From Salinispora arenicola (GTDB lineage: Bacteria; Actinomycetota; Actinomycetes; Mycobacteriales; Micromonosporaceae), in contig NZ_VFOL01000001.1 of NCBI RefSeq assembly GCF_006716065.1, positions 372,001 to 436,000 of the forward strand: 64,000 bases of DNA, in the 5' to 3' direction. Shown here one piece after another: positions 8,902-16,659 of the stretch; the first letter of the stretch is position 1; the number at the start of each line of letters is the position of its first letter. The position numbers and the translations under genes were made by a program. The notes under the pieces are model-generated. The model saw only the letters and a list, made by a program, of their open reading frames with translations. It searched no databases and had not been told where the DNA came from.

Positions 8902-9586
8902 GTCGATACCCCCTGGGTTGGTGGGAACGGCACTGCTGCCGCTGACGCGTGGGAGCGCGCTCATTCGGCCACATCGGATTGAACCACACAGCCGGAGCAA
9001 ACGCGAGACTTGGTGCATTATGTCAACTCACTGGCGATCGCCGACCTATGTGGACCGTTTGCCTTCGCCTGTCGTCCGCGCACTATTCCCCCGCAAGCAA
9101 TCAACTACTGACAGTCATCACGAGATGCTGTCATGGTCGATATGGAGGATGGTGAGGCCGGTGCTATGCGGGCCCGCGAAGGTCATCGTGAGCAGGCGCT
9201 TACCACGCTCGCCGGGCTGATAGGGGCTTGGCTGAGCTGCTGCTGGACGAGGGCCAGGACTGTTCTTCGGCTACCTGGACGCGACGGTGCCGGCCAGGCA
9301 TTCGTAGCAGAGGTCACCCAGGGCGCGCAGGGTCGGTACCGGCCTCGGCGAGGACGGGCAGGATCTCGGCGTGGGCGCAGTCGGCGGTGGTGTCGTCTTT
9401 CCGGCCGGGCCAGACATCGGAGATCCAGGTCGGCTAGCCGTCGGGGCGCGGTGAGCCGGCCTGGAGGCGCCGCCGTTGTCGTGGTTCCACCACGAGTGCC
9501 ACAGGGGCTCGTGCCGTGGCGAGCCGTGGTCAAGGTGTCGAACCGCTGATCGATGCGCGATCTGCACGCCGCGTGACACAGTAGAA
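8902..9586. other. Gene-poor spacer with a possible protein remnant
   Basis: No convincing gene lies between the WXG100 array and the DUF397 gene. On the minus strand near 9271-9440 two adjacent frames give protein-like fragments (one ends LCYECLAGTVASR; the other reads ILPVLAEAGTDP). They could be pieces of one frameshifted small protein with a CxxC motif. The rest holds only scattered short open frames. Confidence 0.4.
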
Positions 9587-9612
9587 CGCCCCGGTTCTCA
9601 CGGCCCGGGGCG
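9587..9612 (-). terminator. Putative terminator after DUF397 gene
   Basis: The arms CGCCCCGG (9587-9594) and CCGGGGCG (9605-9612) form an 8-bp GC stem with a 10-nt loop, 22 bp beyond the stop of the minus-strand DUF397 gene. There is no strong U-tract. Confidence 0.5.
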
Positions 9613-9633
9613 TCCTCGTGTCTGCGCGTAGGG

Positions 9634-9825
9634 TCAGTGCTGCTCGGGGAGTTGGGCGACGAACGCCCGCCACGCCGCCGGCCCGAACACCAGCGCCGGC
9701 CCGGCGGGGTCCTTGCTGTCCCGCACACCCACGATGCCGGGAAGGTTGCCGGCAATCTCGACGCAGTTGCCGCCGCCGGAGCCACTACGGGTTGACTTGC
9801 GCCACCGAGCGCCGATCAGGTCCAT
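9634..9825 (-). CDS. DUF397 domain protein
   Basis: A 63-residue protein, MDLIGARWRKSTRSGSGGGN..., with the family signature W-x-KS-x-RS, CVE, VRDSKDP and a C-terminal F...W...V. ATG 9825 is chosen over the upstream extension because the family starts here. It overlaps the end of the XRE gene by about 10 bp. DUF397 proteins of actinomycetes pair with DUF5753 XRE regulators, as in developmental and antibiotic control pairs of Streptomyces. Its role as partner or antagonist of the upstream regulator is inferred from that. Confidence 0.85.
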   Translation of the reverse strand: MDLIGARWRKSTRSGSGGGNCVEIAGNLPGIVGVRDSKDPAGPALVFGPAAWRAFVAQLPEQH

Positions 9826-10613
9826 GAGTCCACTACTTCCTTCATCAGCTCGATTGACTGGCGGCGGGGCAGTGCCTCGTTGCGCACCGTCTCCCACCGT
9901 GACAGCAAAGTATCTACGTCATCGTCCTGGTCTACAACCGTGCCCCCTAGCTGGTTCTCCATCTCCGCCAGCCACTGATGGCCGGTGCGGGCGAGGCTGA
10001 ACGGCCCAGTAAGCCCGACATGCATACTAATTTCGTCAGGCAGGATGTGGATACTAATATTGGGTCGTTCGGCAAGTGAAATTAGATACTTAATCTGAGC
10101 AGCCATAATGTCACGGAAATCTTCGCCCGCCCTACGAATTACCGACTCGGCGATAACGGCGATGAAGTGCGGAGGATCTTTCTTAGTCAAGACTTCTTGC
10201 CGACTCATTCGTTCGGCAAGCCTCCGGTCAACCTCGTCATCACTGAGCCGGTCGTCACACCTAATAACGGCACGAGCGTAGTCCTGCGTCTGCAGAAGGC
10301 CTGGAATCAGCGACGGCTGAAAGCACCTGAGCTGCGTTGCGGTACGTTCAGCATCTAACCAGGGCAAAAACCAGGATGGGCGCCCCAGTTCTTCGATCAT
10401 CCGTTCAAACAACCCACCGTTATTTAGCCCTCGGTCGGCCCCACGGATGAAGTCGATTGTTAGCGCCCGTGTGCCATTCTCGACAGAACTGACGTGTGAT
10501 GCGGCGTATCCGGCGGCCCGCCCGAACGCTTCTTGTGTCATGCCGGCCGACCCTCTGGCGCGGCGGATCTCGGCGACGATGAACGAGGCGATCGGGCTTG
10601 ACAAGTCAGCCAT
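9816..10613 (-). CDS. XRE-family regulator with DUF5753 domain
   Basis: 265 residues. The N-terminal helix-turn-helix spans residues 15-70 (AGMTQEAFGRAAGYAASHVS, VENGTRALT). The C-terminal ~180 residues match DUF5753 (PSLIPGLLQTQDYARAVI, PNISIHILPDEISMHVGLTG). This is the actinomycete-specific regulator class coupled to DUF397. The gene has visibly more A/T-ending codons than the core genes, which hints at acquisition. It is divergent from the small-gene operon at 10856, with about 240 bp between them. Confidence 0.85.
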   Translation of the reverse strand: MADLSSPIASFIVAEIRRARGSAGMTQEAFGRAAGYAASHVSSVENGTRALTIDFIRGADRGLNNGGLFERMIEELGRPSWFLPWLDAERTATQLRCFQPSLIPGLLQTQDYARAVIRCDDRLSDDEVDRRLAERMSRQEVLTKKDPPHFIAVIAESVIRRAGEDFRDIMAAQIKYLISLAERPNISIHILPDEISMHVGLTGPFSLARTGHQWLAEMENQLGGTVVDQDDDVDTLLSRWETVRNEALPRRQSIELMKEVVDSWT

Positions 10614-10855
10614 TCAGCGTCTCCCAAAGCAAAGATCAACTATTCAGGCCGTCACACGGGCATCCCAAACTGTCTCGGCGCTGCCCACCCGACGAGCACA
10701 CCTAGTAAGGGTAGGCCGGTTGCATCCATGGTGGAACCCGACGGCATGAGCCGGTAGAGGACCCGAATCCGCCGGAGGCGCTGTCGGACCGCCCCATCTC
10801 CGGGGATGTTGCGGGGGCGGTCTATCAAAATCCATTCGCGTTCTGGGAGTCTGCC

Positions 10856-11080
10856 GTGCAAACAGCCACCACCGAACCCAAGCAACTGCCGCAACGAACA
10901 CACAGGATCACGCTCGCCAACGTGATCAATTCTGACAGCTCTCGAGTTGCCGTGTCGGAAGCAGAGCTTGAGCGCATGCTGTCGGGAGGTCGCGCTGTTG
11001 GCCGAGCGAAGGTGTACTACACCTCCCATCCGGGCTTAGACATCCTCCAGGCTCTGCGTGACGGCCTGCGGAGGCTGTGA
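10856..11080 (+). CDS. Small hypothetical protein
   Basis: 74 residues from GTG 10856, with GGGAG seven bases upstream. The sequence is charged and partly helical (VSEAELERMLSGGRAVG, HPGLDILQALRDGL). No family is recognised. It begins a run of overlapping small genes: its stop overlaps the next ATG (TGATG). The gene is divergent from the XRE regulator. Confidence 0.6.
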   Translation: MQTATTEPKQLPQRTHRITLANVINSDSSRVAVSEAELERMLSGGRAVGRAKVYYTSHPGLDILQALRDGLRRL

Positions 11081-11274
11081 TGACCGACGACAGCAGGCCT
11101 ACCGAGCTTCACCCCAACCGCGACCCGTCCGGCAGACCGCCACAACCCGACGGGGACCGGGTGGTCGCGGAGCCGACACCGAACATTGCCCCGGCCACGA
11201 CCAGGCAGAAGCTACTCACGGCCGTTGCGGTGGTGGCCGCGATTACTGCTATCGCGATCGAACTGTTCCGGTGA
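11080..11274 (+). CDS. Small single-pass membrane protein
   Basis: 64 residues from ATG 11080. The N-terminal 40 residues are polar and Pro-rich. A C-terminal hydrophobic segment (LLTAVAVVAAITAIAIELF) could form one transmembrane helix, giving a tail-anchored topology. It overlaps the preceding stop and the following start, so it is translationally coupled in the operon. No function is known. Confidence 0.6.
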   Translation: MTDDSRPTELHPNRDPSGRPPQPDGDRVVAEPTPNIAPATTRQKLLTAVAVVAAITAIAIELFR

Positions 11275-11690
11275 TGGATGGGCAACCGGCGCCGACGACG
11301 GTTGCCCGATGGAGGGCAACCCTCCGCAATCACCAATCGGTCGATGGTCACTGCCCCGAGTGCGGCACCAGGGGGCGGTGCCGGATGTGGGGCGAGGCGT
11401 ACGGCGAGTTGCTGGCCCATGACCTTCTCACCCACTCACACCACCCCACACAGACGTCCGGCCGCAACCAGCGGCCGGTGAAGGAAAGGGAGAAACCCAT
11501 GACTGATCTGACGTGGCAGAAGCCGATGAGGTGTGACAACTCATCTCCGAACTGTGTCGAGGTTGCGGTCGGCGACAACGACGAGCGGCTTGTCCGCGAC
11601 AGCAAGAACCCGAACGGGCCGAATCTTTCCTTCGCCTCGGAGGAGTGGGAGGCGTTCGAGGGTTCGATCCGCGCCGGACAGCGTTTCTGA
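11274..11690 (+). CDS. Cys-motif small protein read in frame into DUF397
   Basis: From ATG 11274 (overlapping the previous TGA) the frame stays open to 11690, giving 138 residues. The first ~75 residues contain CPECGTRGRCRMWGEAYGELLAHDLL, a Cys-rich pattern seen in small actinomycete operon proteins. The last 63 are a DUF397 domain with its own ribosome-binding site. Whether the cell makes a fused protein, a separate DUF397 protein, or both cannot be told. Loss of a stop codon between two genes would explain the arrangement. Confidence 0.45.
   Translation: MDGQPAPTTVARWRATLRNHQSVDGHCPECGTRGRCRMWGEAYGELLAHDLLTHSHHPTQTSGRNQRPVKEREKPMTDLTWQKPMRCDNSSPNCVEVAVGDNDERLVRDSKNPNGPNLSFASEEWEAFEGSIRAGQRF
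11499..11690 (+). CDS. DUF397 domain protein (internal start)
   Basis: 63 residues, MTDLTWQKPMRCDNSSPNC..., with LVRDSKNPNGP and a C-terminal F..EEW..F, all characteristic of DUF397. A purine-rich AAGGAAAGGGAG lies just upstream of ATG 11499, supporting independent translation. This second DUF397 gene has no XRE partner immediately beside it; the nearest is at 9816-10613. Confidence 0.75.
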   Translation: MTDLTWQKPMRCDNSSPNCVEVAVGDNDERLVRDSKNPNGPNLSFASEEWEAFEGSIRAGQRF

Positions 11691-11839
11691 GCGTCTACCC
11701 GGGGTCCGCCGTTATTGGCTGGCCCCGGGCCTCCGCCCGGTCGAGGCGGGCAAGCGCCGGATCAGCCACGCGATCCGTGACCGCGATCATGCCATCGCCG
11801 CCGCGCTGGACACCTTGATCGAAGAGGCACGAGGCAAGA

Positions 11840-12399
11840 TCAGCGCGTGATCTGGCACGGATCCGGCACAAAGCGGCCCGAGAGATTGACGAATGGCAAA
11901 AGCCCTGGCGGGAGACAAGGTCTCTCACCAGGGCTTTTGCTTGGGACCTGCGACAACAGACTGTTCCGTTCTGCGACCAGATACGGCAAGGTTCCGGCAT
12001 CGCGGACCTCCGCCCCGGCAATCTCACCGAGCAGCCCGGGCCATGGTTTGATCGCGTTCGCAACCTCACCCCGGAGCGTGAGATCGGTGTACTCGGGTGT
12101 GGTCCAGACCGCGTTGGCGTGGCGCAGTTGCTCGTCGTCGAGCTTCAGCCAGACCGAGTACGTCACGCTTGCGCTACCGGTTACGTGCACCGGCATGAGA
12201 CAGCGCAGGAAGCCGCCTACGCCCTCGATCCGCTGGAAATCGGAGTTTCCCAGGCCGACGTCCGCTGCTCGGCAGGCAGCGCCAGGATCGCGTCCGGCAA
12301 CAACGACCGGATGTCAAGGTCAACACCATCCAGAGGCTCACCGCAGCACGAGCAACCAGGCACATGATCGAGCACACCGGGACTGCACGAGAAGCCCAC
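11840..12399 (-). pseudogene. DUF2199 protein gene, frameshifted
   Basis: Two overlapping minus frames together give one DUF2199-like protein. The first (about 12399-12217) has GCSCCGEPLDGVDLDIRS, then LLPDAILALP, the family's N-terminal Cys/DIR pattern. The second (about 12260-11840) reads LGNSDFQRIEGVGGFLRC, then VPVH-like MPVHVTGSASVTYSVWLKL and a TLRGEVANAIKPWPG tail. The switch lies near 12240-12260 at a GGG run. A strong hairpin at 11896-11940 falls in the 3' part, so the natural C-terminus probably ends before it. The family has no known function. Confidence 0.7.
11896..11940. terminator. 13-bp-stem hairpin, bidirectional terminator-like
   Basis: GCAAAAGCCCTGG (11896-11908) pairs perfectly with CCAGGGCTTTTGC (11928-11940). 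A second small stem (AGAC/GTCT) lies in the loop. T/A-rich outer ends on both strands make it terminator-like for the plus-strand small-gene operon and for minus-strand transcription. Confidence 0.65.
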
Positions 12400-12814
12400 C
12401 CCAGCGTCGAACGCCGGCAGGCACTACGACGCGTCCGCCTCGACGAGCCCACGGCATGGCCGCCGAAGAGGGACACATGTCGAGCCGCCTGGCGCGCCCG
12501 CCGCGCGGCATGAGCGAGCACCTGATCGAGCGCGCGTTCACACGGTCCCTCGGTGCGAGGCTGGCGTGCCTGAGAAGTTGTTCGACCACGCAGGCCTGCC
12601 GGTGCCCGGTGAGGCAGCCACAGCGTGAGCCGGGGTGTACCCAACGGCGCCGTCGGCCAACTGGCGGAAACTGCTGACCACCGGCCGCAGCGCACCGCCG
12701 TAGCCCGCTCCGGTCGACTGGCCGCCGTCCACCGACGCCCGTCTGTGGCCATGCGGCCAGCCGGAAACGTGTTTCTCCGGTTGGCGTTCGCTCCGTAGGA
12801 TCTCCGGCGATCAA
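12400..12814. other. Spacer with no recognisable gene
   Basis: About 400 bp separate the DUF2199 pseudogene from the phage-type cassette. Only short open frames with shadow-like composition occur. It may hold remains of former genes, but none can be named. Confidence 0.5.
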
Positions 12815-12827
12815 GGGGGATGAAGCG

Positions 12828-14837
12828 GTGGGCGATTTCCAGCAGTTCGTGACGGATGCGACTTCGCGTCTGTCCACGATGTCTAGGGGTGAGTTGTACG
12901 TCGTCGGCGACGGTCTCGACCGGGACTCACTCTGGCTCACCTTTCTCGACTCCTTCCCCGCCGGCACCAATCTGCGGTTCCGCGAGCGGTCCGCGTACGA
13001 CTGCTCGACCTGCCGCGGTTTCATCAAGCACTTCGGCAACGTCGTTGAGATCCACGACGGGCGGGTCCGCACCGTCTGGTCCGGGGTGTCGGCCTCCGAC
13101 CCGGTTTTCTCCGTCGTCGCCGCCGCTCTGGACGAGTTCGTTCTTTCGCTGCCGTTGTCCACCATCTTCCGGTCCACTCAGGCGCAGTACGGGACGAAGA
13201 CCACCCGAACGCTGCGCGACGGCCAGGTCGAGGTGTGGCACCACCTGCACGGCCGGGTGGAAAAGCGGCATCGCATCGAAGACGTCGGCGCGGCACAGGG
13301 CAACTTCAACGCCGCGGTGCAGGTCTTCCAGCGCGGCCTGGCCGAGCTGACCCAGCACGCTCTGGACACCATCGTCGACCTTATCGACGACAACGTTCTC
13401 TACCGCGGCACGGAGCATCGTCGGGCGGTGACCGAGTTCCGGTCGCTGCAGAACCGGTGGACGCAGGCGACCGACCGGCGGGCCTTCGTCTTCGCCAACG
13501 CCATGAACCCGGCGGCCCGGTTCCGCAACACGGTGATCGGCACCCTCGTCCAGGACCTCTCCGCGGGCGTCGACCTGGAGCAGGCGGTCCGGTCGTTCGA
13601 GACGAAGGTGGCACCGCAGAATTACCAGCGCCCCAGGGCGTTGATCACCCCGGCCATGGTCAAGGCTGCCATGAAGACCATCGACGAGTTGGGCATTGAG
13701 GAGTCGTTGCAGCGACGGTTCGCCCGGCTTTCCGACGTGTCGGTCACCAACGTGCTGTGGGTCGACAACGACACACAGCCACGGATGAAGGACGGCATCG
13801 CAGGGCTGCTCATGCAGGCAGCCACCACTAGGTTGGCAGGTGCAGGCCTTCGGGAGGCGAAGCCGGAGGAGATTCCCGTGGTCTCCTTCATGAAGGACAT
13901 CCTGCCCGCTGCCGCGACCATCGACCTGTGGGTGGCCAACAGCCACGAACCGCACCTCGTCAGCCTCACCACGGGCCGGCATCCGGCCGCCCCGCGGCTG
14001 TTCACCTGGGACAACGATTTCGGCTGGTCCTACAACGGCAACGTCACCGACTCGATCAAGGAGAAGGTCAAGCGGGCCGGCGGTAACGTCACCGGCAAGC
14101 TGCGGGTGAGCCTGTCCTGGTTCAACCACGACGACCTCGACCTGCACGTGTTCGAACCCAACGGCGACCACATCTGGTACCAGGACAAGCGCAACAAGCT
14201 GGACGTCGACATGAACGCTGGCGGAACGCTCTCCCGCGAGCCGGTGGAGAACGTCACCTGGACCGACCGTGTCCCCGACGGCGAGTACCGGATCGAGGTG
14301 AACCAGTACCGCAAGCGGGACAGCACCGACGTCGGCTTCGTGATCGAGACCGAGAACAACGGGAAGATCGAGCATTACAGCCACGAGCAGGCGGTCGGCC
14401 ACAAGGAAACCGTCGAGGTGGGCCGGATGACGGTCGCCGGCGGGGTGATCACCGCTTTCCGGCCGGGTAAGGGCATGCAGCCAGGCAGTGCGAGCAAGGA
14501 GTTGTGGGGCATCACCACCGAACAGTTCGTGCCGGTGTCCACCATCATGTACTCGCCGAACTACTTCGACGACAGCGAGGTCGGCAACCGGCACTACTTC
14601 TTCATCCTGAAGGGGTGCGTGAACGACCAACCGACGCGGGGGATCTACAACGAGTTCCTCCGCGGCGACCTGCAACCGCACCGCAAGGTGTTCGAGGTTC
14701 TCGGGGACCGCACCAAGTGCGAGCCGTCCCCGGATCAGCTGTCCGGCCTCGGCTTCAGCTCCACGGTCCGCAGCTCTGTGATCGCCAAGGTGACCATGAC
14801 CGGCGGCCGGCGCCGTCTCATCAGCATCCAGTTCTGA
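12828..14837 (+). CDS. Phage-type conserved protein with YfaP/DUF2135-like domain
   Basis: 669 residues from GTG 12828, with AAGGGGGA eight bases upstream. The N-terminal third is helical with polar and aromatic segments. Residues about 415-510 (LRVSLSWFNHDDLDLHVFEP, then NGDHIWYQ and DGEYRIEVNQY) resemble the beta-sandwich of DUF2135/YfaP proteins. No enzyme motif is visible, and there is no signal peptide. It is followed 31 bp later by a small protein typical of phage genomes. The pair looks like a mobile cassette, possibly structural or part of an antiphage or phage-derived module. The function is not known. Confidence 0.65.
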   Translation: MGDFQQFVTDATSRLSTMSRGELYVVGDGLDRDSLWLTFLDSFPAGTNLRFRERSAYDCSTCRGFIKHFGNVVEIHDGRVRTVWSGVSASDPVFSVVAAALDEFVLSLPLSTIFRSTQAQYGTKTTRTLRDGQVEVWHHLHGRVEKRHRIEDVGAAQGNFNAAVQVFQRGLAELTQHALDTIVDLIDDNVLYRGTEHRRAVTEFRSLQNRWTQATDRRAFVFANAMNPAARFRNTVIGTLVQDLSAGVDLEQAVRSFETKVAPQNYQRPRALITPAMVKAAMKTIDELGIEESLQRRFARLSDVSVTNVLWVDNDTQPRMKDGIAGLLMQAATTRLAGAGLREAKPEEIPVVSFMKDILPAAATIDLWVANSHEPHLVSLTTGRHPAAPRLFTWDNDFGWSYNGNVTDSIKEKVKRAGGNVTGKLRVSLSWFNHDDLDLHVFEPNGDHIWYQDKRNKLDVDMNAGGTLSREPVENVTWTDRVPDGEYRIEVNQYRKRDSTDVGFVIETENNGKIEHYSHEQAVGHKETVEVGRMTVAGGVITAFRPGKGMQPGSASKELWGITTEQFVPVSTIMYSPNYFDDSEVGNRHYFFILKGCVNDQPTRGIYNEFLRGDLQPHRKVFEVLGDRTKCEPSPDQLSGLGFSSTVRSSVIAKVTMTGGRRRLISIQF

Positions 14838-14868
14838 TTCGTCACCCAGACACCCGAGAAAGGCCACC

Positions 14869-15264
14869 GTGACCATTTTCGAGAAAGCCACGCGAGAGAA
14901 GTTCCGCTACCCGTCGGCCAAGGGCCTGCTGACCACGGAACAGTTGTGGGAGCTTCCGCTGACCGCCAAGTCCGGCTTCAGCCTCGATGACGTGGCCAGG
15001 GCCGTCAACGCCGAGCTCAAGGCCATCGACACCGAGTCGTTCGTGGCCACCGAGACCAATCCGGCCAAGGCGACCTTGGAGACCAAGTTGGAGGTCGTCA
15101 AGCACGTCATCGCCATCCGCATCGCGGAGGACCAGGCGGCGAAGGCAGCGGCGGCCAAGAAGCTGGAGAAGGAAAAGCTGCTGGCGGTCCTAGGCCGCAA
15201 GCAGGACGCGGTCCTGGAGAACCTGACCGAGGCAGAGCTGCTGGCCCGAATCAACAACCTGTAG
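14869..15264 (+). CDS. Small conserved phage-type protein
   Basis: 131 residues. The N-terminus MTIFEKATREKFRYPSAKG, followed by LLTTEQLWELPL and SLDDVARAVNAELK, matches a widespread phage protein family of unknown function as I remember it. The C-terminal half is a charged helix (EDQAAKAAAAKKLEKEKLLA) and ends in LARINNL. It starts 31 bp after the large gene and its stop lies 12 bp before the convergent, truncated radical SAM gene. That spacing suggests the pair inserted there. Confidence 0.7.
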   Translation: MTIFEKATREKFRYPSAKGLLTTEQLWELPLTAKSGFSLDDVARAVNAELKAIDTESFVATETNPAKATLETKLEVVKHVIAIRIAEDQAAKAAAAKKLEKEKLLAVLGRKQDAVLENLTEAELLARINNL

Positions 15265-15275
15265 CCCGCCGACAA

Positions 15276-15875
15276 TCAGCGTCTGCCAGCAGGCTCGCAC
15301 ATCGCCGAGAAGATGATCCTCGTGTCGAAGCCTCGTTCGACCAGTTCTCGCACGTTGCGTACGGCTTCGTCGAAGGTGCCGGTGCCGCGTACGCGGTCGT
15401 GGCTGTCCGGGCTGCCGCCGTCGAGGCTGATCTGTACGTAGGCGAAGTCGTCGGGGGTCATTCGCCGGAACTTGCGGATGGCCGGTTCCAGGCCGTTGCT
15501 GGTCGTGATCATGTGCTCGTAGCCGAGCCGCTTGGCGTGGCGGATCACTTGGATGTAGTCGGGGTGCAGGGTCGGCTCGCCGCCGAGAATGGTCAGTTTC
15601 GACCCGCCCATCTGCCGCCAGGTCGTGAGCGTCGCCGTGATCTGGTCGAGGGGCATCTTCAACGCCCGGTCGAGGCGTTCGCCCATGTAGCAGTGTTCGC
15701 AGCGCAGCTGGCAGCGCTCGGTGATGTACAGATAGACGTTGCGGAACCGGCCGTACGGGATGCGGTCGATGCGCTCCGGGGCCTCGTCGTGGGCGTTGGC
15801 GGGCAGGCGGGCGAACCCGTAGCCGTCGCGGTCCTCGGGGCGCAGCGTCGGGGTCGGCAGGGTCACGATCGTCAC
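15276..15875 (-). CDS. Radical SAM protein, C-terminally truncated
   Basis: 199 residues from GTG 15875, which overlaps the restored stop of the kinase frame (GTGA). The CxxxCxxC cluster motif (CQLRCEHC) is at residues 55-62, followed by LTILGGEPTLHP and YVQISLDGG, all standard for radical SAM enzymes. The protein stops after RIIFSAMCEPAGRR, well short of the 300-400 residues usual in this class, and directly abuts the phage-type cassette. The last barrel strands and any accessory cluster domain are missing, so activity is doubtful. The likely cause is insertion of the neighbouring pair. Confidence 0.75.
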   Translation of the reverse strand: MTIVTLPTPTLRPEDRDGYGFARLPANAHDEAPERIDRIPYGRFRNVYLYITERCQLRCEHCYMGERLDRALKMPLDQITATLTTWRQMGGSKLTILGGEPTLHPDYIQVIRHAKRLGYEHMITTSNGLEPAIRKFRRMTPDDFAYVQISLDGGSPDSHDRVRGTGTFDEAVRNVRELVERGFDTRIIFSAMCEPAGRR

Positions 15876-16593
15876 GGGGTCGCTCCGTTCAGGGCGGATG
15901 GGAGGTCGGCGGGCAGGCACGGGAGGATCTGGGTGCTGCGGAGCGCGGCCACCACTCGTCGCAGGCAGTCGTCCGGGCTGGCGGTGGCGTTGACGGCCTG
16001 GTAAGGCAGGTCGAGGGTGCGGCTTCGCGCCGGATGCCGGGGATGCGGGACCGGAAGCGCCGCAGCTTCAGCTCGTACCGCGCAGTTCCGTCGCAGCGAC
16101 GACGCCGGAGCGGGTTGCCGCAGGTGGCGCAGGTCGAGGAGTCGGCGGCAGCGGCGCGGGCGGGCCGGTGGGGATCGGCGTCGAGATCGGGTTCACAGGC
16201 CGGGCAGACGCGGCGCGCGAGTGACCGTCCGATCACGATGGCATCCGAAGCGGTCAGCTCGATCACCACGACCGGTAGCCCGAGCCGACGGCCGATCTCG
16301 CTGATGGTGCGCAGTTGGATGATTGTGCCGGGGAGGTTCTCCAGCACCGTCACGCCGTTCCGTCCCCGGCCACCCAACGCGCTGTCCAGCAGCACGCGGA
16401 CAGTCCGGTCTGGAAGCCAGCCGAGCGGGTCCTCGGTGGCGAACAGGGCCGGGTCGACGTCGATGCGATGCCGGACGTCGTGGGCGAACTCGCGCAACCG
16501 GAACACCTGCGCACCGTGCACGGCGGCGAGCTTGGCCGCGAGGGTGGTCTTGCCCACGGCGGGCGGTCCGGTCAGCGCGACGAATCCGGGCAC
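15872..16593 (-). pseudogene. P-loop nucleoside/nucleotide kinase-like gene, frameshifted
   Basis: From GTG 16593 (SD GGAGG nine bases upstream) the product has Walker A GPPAVGKTT, a Leu/Arg-rich middle and a zinc-knuckle-like lid (CPAC...CATCGNPL) as in adenylate-kinase-like enzymes. Around 16015-16045, at a CCC run, the natural frame is lost. The long frame continues to 15889 with unnatural sequence. The neighbouring frame gives LDLPYQAVNATASPDDCLRR to a TGA at 15874-15872 that overlaps the radical SAM start. One indel therefore separates two halves of a ~240-residue kinase. A sequencing error cannot be excluded. Confidence 0.7.
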
Positions 16594-16659
16594 GGCCAAG
16601 CACCTCCGTCAGGCATGATGGGGCTGGGGGCCGGTGACGGCCACCCAGGGTTGCGGTCG

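Noticed and set aside
12927..14891. 654-codon minus-strand frame opposite the phage-type gene
   Set aside because: Composition is Val/Asp/His-rich shadow sequence. The plus frame has a ribosome-binding site and a recognisable domain.
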